The translations under genes were made by a program, and so were the position numbers. The notes beneath the pieces were generated by a model. That model worked only from the letters and a program-made list of their open reading frames with translations. It was not told where the DNA came from and did not search any database. Shown here one piece after another: positions 22,003-26,126 of a DNA stretch of 26,126 nt. Position 1 is the stretch's first letter. Each line of letters opens with the position of its first letter. The DNA is from Lachnospiraceae bacterium (GTDB taxonomy: Bacteria; Bacillota; Clostridia; Lachnospirales; Lachnospiraceae): NCBI GenBank assembly GCA_009774175.1, contig VSNG01000015.1, positions 1-26,126 on the forward strand. The letters are read 5' to 3'.

Positions 22003-23292
22003 ATGCTCTACGTTAAAAATATATCCTATATGTTTAGCCATGTCTTTTTTATGGCGTTTATTTACGTGTTCCTGGTTCATCGCTATTCCAGAAAAAAGAC
22101 GCTCGGCATTTGTTTTCTCTCCTGCTTTGCCATGAATCTGCCGGATTACTTTAAATTAAATATATTTACAGACAATCCGCTGTTTTATTTTTGCACAACC
22201 ATCATCCAGATTGCAATCGCGCAGCTTACGGGGCTTTTCATTTCCCGGACAAGAAATGCCAAAACACTTTTTATCGGTTTGAGCGCATCCAATTATGTTG
22301 TGGTAGGAAGCATAACGGCTTCCATACTGTACATTTTTACGGGCAGTGTCAACATTGCATTAGCGGGAAACCTTTTGATGCATCTTGCTATTTTGCTGAT
22401 TCTTTACCGTAAAATCGGAGACATTTTCCGCAGATTTTTAGAGCGCGAGCTGAAAACAAGCTGGTGGGGATTATGTCTGATTCCCGTTTTCTTTTTTTGC
22501 TGCTTTTCCTGCCTTGCTTTCTTCCCCTATACCCTTTATGAGCATCCCGAAAATATACTTGTCAGTATCTTTTTAATCATTACCATGCTTGTATCCTATA
22601 TAGTCGTACTGCGTTATTTGGACGGTGAAATGAAAAATGTGGATTCTTACTGGAAAAATGTAATGTTCGAATCTTATATTAAGGGATTGGAAAGCCAAAA
22701 CTATCTGGTGGAGCAGTCCGAACGGAATTTGAAAATATTGCGGCATGATATGCGGCACTATTCCATGATGATAGATTCCCTTTTAAACCAGAAGGAATAT
22801 GACGAAATCAGAAACATAATCGGACACATCCATGAGGTGGTTGATGAAAACAAGGTCCCCCGGTATTGCGAAAACCTGATTATAAATACCGTTCTAGCAA
22901 CCATGGCGGAGCATGCGCAGTCCCAGCAGATTGCCTTACATTCGGATATCATGATACCGCGGCAGATCCCTGTCAATGAATACGAATTTGCCATGGTTCT
23001 TGCAAATCTCCTGGAAAACGCCATACGCAGCGTCCAAAATCTGGCGCTGGAAAAGCGGTTCATCAATGCGAAGCTGATTTGCACATCCGAACATCTTTTG
23101 ATAGACATGGAAAATGAGTGCGAAAAGGAAATTCCTTTTGATTCCACAACAGGGCTTCCGAAAAGCAAAAGAGGAAAAGGCCACGGCCTGGGAATGCAGA
23201 GCATACAGGCTTTCTGCGACAAGTTGGGCGGTACAATTGACTGTTACTGTGAAAACAACCGTTTTCGCATTATTCTGTTTGTCAAATTCTGA
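22003..23292 (+). CDS. AgrC-like GHKL sensor histidine kinase
   Basis: This 429-residue kinase has an N-terminal membrane domain of about six or seven helices (residues 5-210), then the dimerisation helix with phospho-acceptor histidine in LKILRHDMRHYSMM. A GHKL ATPase follows with the N-box NLLENAIRSV and the late glycine motif GKGHGLGMQSIQAF. It matches AgrC/ComD-type kinases, which sense small peptides through the membrane domain. The ATG at 22003 is chosen because AGGTG lies 5 bases upstream; an ATG at 21985 would overlap the regulator stop but lacks a site. With no peptide gene nearby, the ligand is unknown. Confidence 0.9.
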   Translation: MLYVKNISYMFSHVFFMAFIYVFLVHRYSRKKTLGICFLSCFAMNLPDYFKLNIFTDNPLFYFCTTIIQIAIAQLTGLFISRTRNAKTLFIGLSASNYVVVGSITASILYIFTGSVNIALAGNLLMHLAILLILYRKIGDIFRRFLERELKTSWWGLCLIPVFFFCCFSCLAFFPYTLYEHPENILVSIFLIITMLVSYIVVLRYLDGEMKNVDSYWKNVMFESYIKGLESQNYLVEQSERNLKILRHDMRHYSMMIDSLLNQKEYDEIRNIIGHIHEVVDENKVPRYCENLIINTVLATMAEHAQSQQIALHSDIMIPRQIPVNEYEFAMVLANLLENAIRSVQNLALEKRFINAKLICTSEHLLIDMENECEKEIPFDSTTGLPKSKRGKGHGLGMQSIQAFCDKLGGTIDCYCENNRFRIILFVKF

Positions 23293-23412
23293 CCCGCATA
23301 ACCCGACACATTATGTCATTTACCGACATATCATATTAACAAACGAATCTTTTAAATCGCTTATTTCCCAGGCGGTTTTCATGGGGTATCTCCCCTTTGA
23401 CAGAGGAACGTC

Positions 23413-24294
23413 ATGTCTAAAGAAGCTGAATGGAACAAACGCTTTAACATCGGAGTTGATTCCATCGACAATGCACATCGGAAGCTCTTTTCCATCGTAC
23501 AAAAACTGATACATCTGAGCAGAGATGAAAATAACGGGCAATGGGCATGTGCCGAGGGTATCAAATTTTTTAAAAATTACACCTCCGAGCATTTTACAGA
23601 CGAGGAAGCCTACATGCAGTCAATCGGCTATAAGGGTTATGAAATACACAAACGTCTGCATGACGATATGCGGTATAAGACCCTGCCGGCGCTTGAAAAA
23701 GACCTTACGCGGTCAAACTATTCTCAGGAATCTATTCAACATTTTCTTGGCATCTGTCTTGGGTGGCTTACCACCCATATTCTGATCGAAGACCGCGCCA
23801 TTACAGGTAAAATTAGAAACAAGTGGAAAACAGACAATGTCGGCGCCGACATGAACGCTCTGGAAACCGCCCTGATTCTTACCTTGCAGGAAGTTTTCAG
23901 GTTACAGACGGAGATTGTAAGTGAACATTACAGCGGAGAATACTTTGGCGCCAGTCTGATTATCCGGCTGACATATGTCTCGACTGATGAAAAAAAGGTA
24001 CGGATTTTCATGATTATGGAAAAAAGTCTGGTATTGCGTGTCGTCAGCGCCATGCTGGATATGCCGCTGACAAAAATGGATAGGCTTGTCATGAATGCGG
24101 GTAAAGAGCTTGCCCTGAGCATTGTGAAACATCTTGGCATATATTGCCGGCTGCCTGCGCACTATCAATTGGAAAGCAGCCATTTCATAACGCCGGAACA
24201 GTTTAGAAAAACATTTTATCTGGAAATTTTTGATTACAGCTTACTGCTCAATACCGGTTACGGCTATTTTGCTTTTTGCGTTAAATCAGAATAA
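23413..24294 (+). CDS. Bacteriohemerythrin fused to a CheX-like domain
   Basis: Residues 1-135 form a bacteriohemerythrin domain with a complete di-iron ligand set: H22, H60 with E64 in HFTDEE, H79 and H83 in HKRLH, and H122 with D127 in HILIED. This should bind oxygen or act as an oxygen/redox sensor. Residues about 145-293 resemble a CheX/CheC-like phosphatase fold, with a conserved-looking NAGKELALSIVKHL helix and a beta-rich segment (GASLIIRLTYVS). Assignment of this half is weaker. AGAGG lies 6 bases before the ATG. It follows the kinase gene after 120 bases, and its 3' end overlaps the convergent kinase-family gene by 9 bases. Confidence 0.8.
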   Translation: MSKEAEWNKRFNIGVDSIDNAHRKLFSIVQKLIHLSRDENNGQWACAEGIKFFKNYTSEHFTDEEAYMQSIGYKGYEIHKRLHDDMRYKTLPALEKDLTRSNYSQESIQHFLGICLGWLTTHILIEDRAITGKIRNKWKTDNVGADMNALETALILTLQEVFRLQTEIVSEHYSGEYFGASLIIRLTYVSTDEKKVRIFMIMEKSLVLRVVSAMLDMPLTKMDRLVMNAGKELALSIVKHLGIYCRLPAHYQLESSHFITPEQFRKTFYLEIFDYSLLLNTGYGYFAFCVKSE

Positions 24295-25194
24295 AATCCC
24301 CCTAATAATATGTTTCACTTCCGAAAGATACATTCTCCCAAACATGTTCAGATGGTTCAGGAGATGGTATAGATTATACACATCACGCCGGTGTTCATAT
24401 CCAGGATACAGCGGCGATGCCTCCTTATAGGCATCATAAAAAACCGGCGGGAATCCCCCAAACAGTTCTGTCATTGCAAGATCTGCTTCAGCGTGTCCCA
24501 CATAAACCGCCGGATCAATCAGCCATGCCGCGCCGTCATTTCCCGTAATGACATTTCCTGCCCACAAATCCCCATGCAGCAGAGACGGATATTCCGGTTC
24601 CACAAGAATTTCATCCACATGGTCAAGAAAGCGGACAATTCTTTTCCAATCCTCTTTGTCAAAATACCGGGCAGCCGCCTGAAACTGCGGTTCCAGACGA
24701 CAGTCCCGAAAAAACTCCGTAAAACTGTCATGCCCCGTGTTAATCTGGCTGCGCCTGCCGATATAGTTGTCGCATGTAAATCCGTATTTTCCCTTTGAAA
24801 CAAATCCGGCTGTTGGCGCCCGGTGCATGTTGGACAGACAGCGCGCAAATTCTTCCCAATAATTTCTGGCACGGCTTTTTCCGTAAATAAACTCAAGCAG
24901 TAAAAAGGAATACCCGCCCCTCGCCTCGTCCGTCCCGATGCCAAGGATTTTCGGCGTACCAATGGCTTTTGTCCGGGCAATGGCGCAAAGCCCCGCGGCT
25001 TCTGCGGTAAAGAGGGCGCGGTTTTCCTTTGTATTGGATTTCATGAAAATACAGCTGCCGTCTGTCAGCGTCAGACCGTATGCTTCGTTGATATCGCCGC
25101 CGGATATCCGGTTGGTTGTTTCAATTTGTGTTCCTTCTCCGAAAAGCGAGCTCAGGGCAGCTGACAGGGAAGGGAAATTCATTAATGTAGTCAT
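24286..25194 (-). CDS. Fructosamine kinase family protein
   Basis: This 302-residue protein matches the fructosamine/ketosamine-3-kinase family, which phosphorylates sugar adducts on amines so that they detach. The phosphotransfer motif LLHGDLWAGN at about 205-215 and the metal-binding LIDPAVYVGHAEADLAM are intact, and the N-terminal half has the expected lobe (GGDINEAYGL, FMKSN). The natural substrate in this organism could be a fructosamine or a small molecule. AGAGG lies 6 bases before the ATG. It starts 26 bases after the repeat-protein gene on the same strand, so read-through from that gene is possible. Codon and base use are like the rest of the window, unlike the gene beside it. Confidence 0.9.
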   Translation of the reverse strand: MTTLMNFPSLSAALSSLFGEGTQIETTNRISGGDINEAYGLTLTDGSCIFMKSNTKENRALFTAEAAGLCAIARTKAIGTPKILGIGTDEARGGYSFLLLEFIYGKSRARNYWEEFARCLSNMHRAPTAGFVSKGKYGFTCDNYIGRRSQINTGHDSFTEFFRDCRLEPQFQAAARYFDKEDWKRIVRFLDHVDEILVEPEYPSLLHGDLWAGNVITGNDGAAWLIDPAVYVGHAEADLAMTELFGGFPPVFYDAYKEASPLYPGYEHRRDVYNLYHLLNHLNMFGRMYLSEVKHIIRGILF

Positions 25195-25220
25195 AACATG
25201 CCTCTAAACTAAATTTTTTC

Positions 25221-26126
25221 TTAACATTCAACGTTTGCTAATGACGTATTATAATCTTTGCAAATCAAATCACAAAGCTTTTCATTATATTTTTTTATAC
25301 ATGTTATCCCATAATATAATGCCTGTGAATTAACAGCTCCTTTCTTATTACGAAGTTTTTCCACTGAACTAAAATCCTCAAAGGCTTCCTCATAATCTTG
25401 AAGCCATAGATCCGCTATCTGCCTCGCAAAACAAAGCGGCAGATTTCTCATTATAAAAACAGCCTCTTCCAGCGTTGCTCCTTGTCTCATCCAGCCAAAC
25501 CATTCTTCCACCGAAATCAAATCCATTATTAAAGCAAAAAATTTTCTTCTGTTTTTATTGCGAGCAAAACGTAAATCATAGTTAAATTCTTTCATCAATC
25601 TATATGAATTTTCTGAAATATAACTTCTGGATGCATCCCAGATATCCATGTTCTCATAAATTAAGTCGACTAAAGAATCGGAAAGGGAAGAACAGGCCAT
25701 TATCCTCAAAATAGTAATAGTACTGACATTACAATTTGAAAACATGGCAAGATAGCCCTCAACGCCAATTAAGCGCTCTATAATCTGTAAACAGGAATAG
25801 TTATCGTTACCCACTCGTCTCAAGGAACAATTTAGGGTACCTATAGTGTTTCCTTTCTCTACTGTTCTCTCTGTCAGGATTTTTACCAGTTCTGGTTTTG
25901 ATTTTAGCAGCTGCGACATCTCATTTTGCATTTTTAACGATGAATACTGCAATATACCCAGCAATATTCCAAGCGTCCCCTGCGCCCTCAGCAGTTTTCC
26001 GTACCCCTCAACCCCCAGCGCATCTTCAAACGCCAACAGTGCATCCATCGACTCTCTTTCCAGTCCTCTTAAAGAAAAACTAAGTGTACCAATGGAACTG
26101 CCATTCTTTATTGTCCTCTCTACCAA
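25221..26126 (-). CDS. Partial repeat-rich protein, 5' end outside the window
   Basis: The visible 301 residues are the C-terminal part of a larger protein; the frame is open to the window edge, so the apparent TTG start there is an artefact. I do not recognise the family. Residues about 3-83 and 86-166 are clear repeats with no gap between them (ERTIKNGSSIGTLSFSLR versus ERTVEKGNTIGTLNCSLR, and GVEGY at 38 and 121), and a weaker third follows (SVEEW at 205). The helical, leucine-rich content suggests an alpha-solenoid. There are no catalytic motifs or membrane helices. From about 25221 to 25950 the DNA is much more AT-rich than the neighbours, a sign of transfer. Solenoids of this kind occur as C-terminal sensor parts of large NTPase defence proteins, but that link is inference. 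Confidence 0.75.
   Translation of the reverse strand: MVERTIKNGSSIGTLSFSLRGLERESMDALLAFEDALGVEGYGKLLRAQGTLGILLGILQYSSLKMQNEMSQLLKSKPELVKILTERTVEKGNTIGTLNCSLRRVGNDNYSCLQIIERLIGVEGYLAMFSNCNVSTITILRIMACSSLSDSLVDLIYENMDIWDASRSYISENSYRLMKEFNYDLRFARNKNRRKFFALIMDLISVEEWFGWMRQGATLEEAVFIMRNLPLCFARQIADLWLQDYEEAFEDFSSVEKLRNKKGAVNSQALYYGITCIKKYNEKLCDLICKDYNTSLANVEC

Noticed and set aside
23293..23412. Promoter for the hemerythrin fusion from TTTGACA at about 23396
   Set aside because: The TTGACA lies too close to the start codon to leave room for a -10, so no separate promoter is claimed.

Overview
The window looks like a chromosomal segment of a Gram-positive anaerobe of the class Clostridia, most likely a Lachnospiraceae-type gut commensal. 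Supporting signs are a YesM/YesN-type histidine kinase and AraC response regulator, a SpmB spore-maturation protein, strong AGGAGG-type ribosome binding sites, an AgrC/AgrA-type pair, a ROK fructokinase and a bacteriohemerythrin. The family-level placement is inference; no rRNA, tRNA, CRISPR array or insertion sequence was seen.

Layout. (1) 137-5408: a GntR/LacI-type repressor converges on a three-gene minus-strand operon encoding a YesM-like histidine kinase, a membrane-anchored YtfQ-like furanose-binding protein and a YesN-like regulator. This reads as a three-component sugar sensor, with a cre-like site in front of it. (2) 5542-8664 (+): a membrane diguanylate cyclase followed by a hairpin, then an exported DUF885 peptidase-like protein whose 3' end runs into a convergent MarR gene. 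(3) 8544-9465: an orphan MarR gene with its own palindromic operator, then about 400 bases with no confident gene but with repeats and a strong hairpin. (4) 9465-11237 (-): spmB followed by two short chromate-transporter genes. (5) 11341-12948 (+): a membrane-anchored Mrr-like nuclease and an SGNH esterase. (6) 20561 down to 12972 (-): a long co-directional run starting at a good promoter: thiN, an unknown 168-residue protein, a sensor diguanylate cyclase, a membrane-anchored InlB-repeat surface protein, a FAD-dependent dehydrogenase and a ROK fructokinase. (7) 21029 to 20637 (-): a small lipoprotein gene with its own terminator. (8) 21260-24294 (+): an AgrA/AgrC-type pair from a near-consensus promoter, then a hemerythrin-CheX-like fusion. 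(9) 25194 down to 24286 (-): a fructosamine-kinase family protein. (10) 25221-26126 (-): the 3' part of an AT-rich gene made of about 83-residue repeats, cut by the window edge.

How it fits together. Much of the window is sensing and signalling: two two-component systems, two diguanylate cyclases, two repressors and a possible oxygen/di-iron sensor. The most interesting parts are the YtfQ-like sensor operon, the cyclase-surface-protein pair in the thiN run, the hemerythrin-CheX-like fusion, and the repeat protein at the right edge, which may mark the border of a transferred region. No complete and clearly undescribed system could be proven from the sequence alone.
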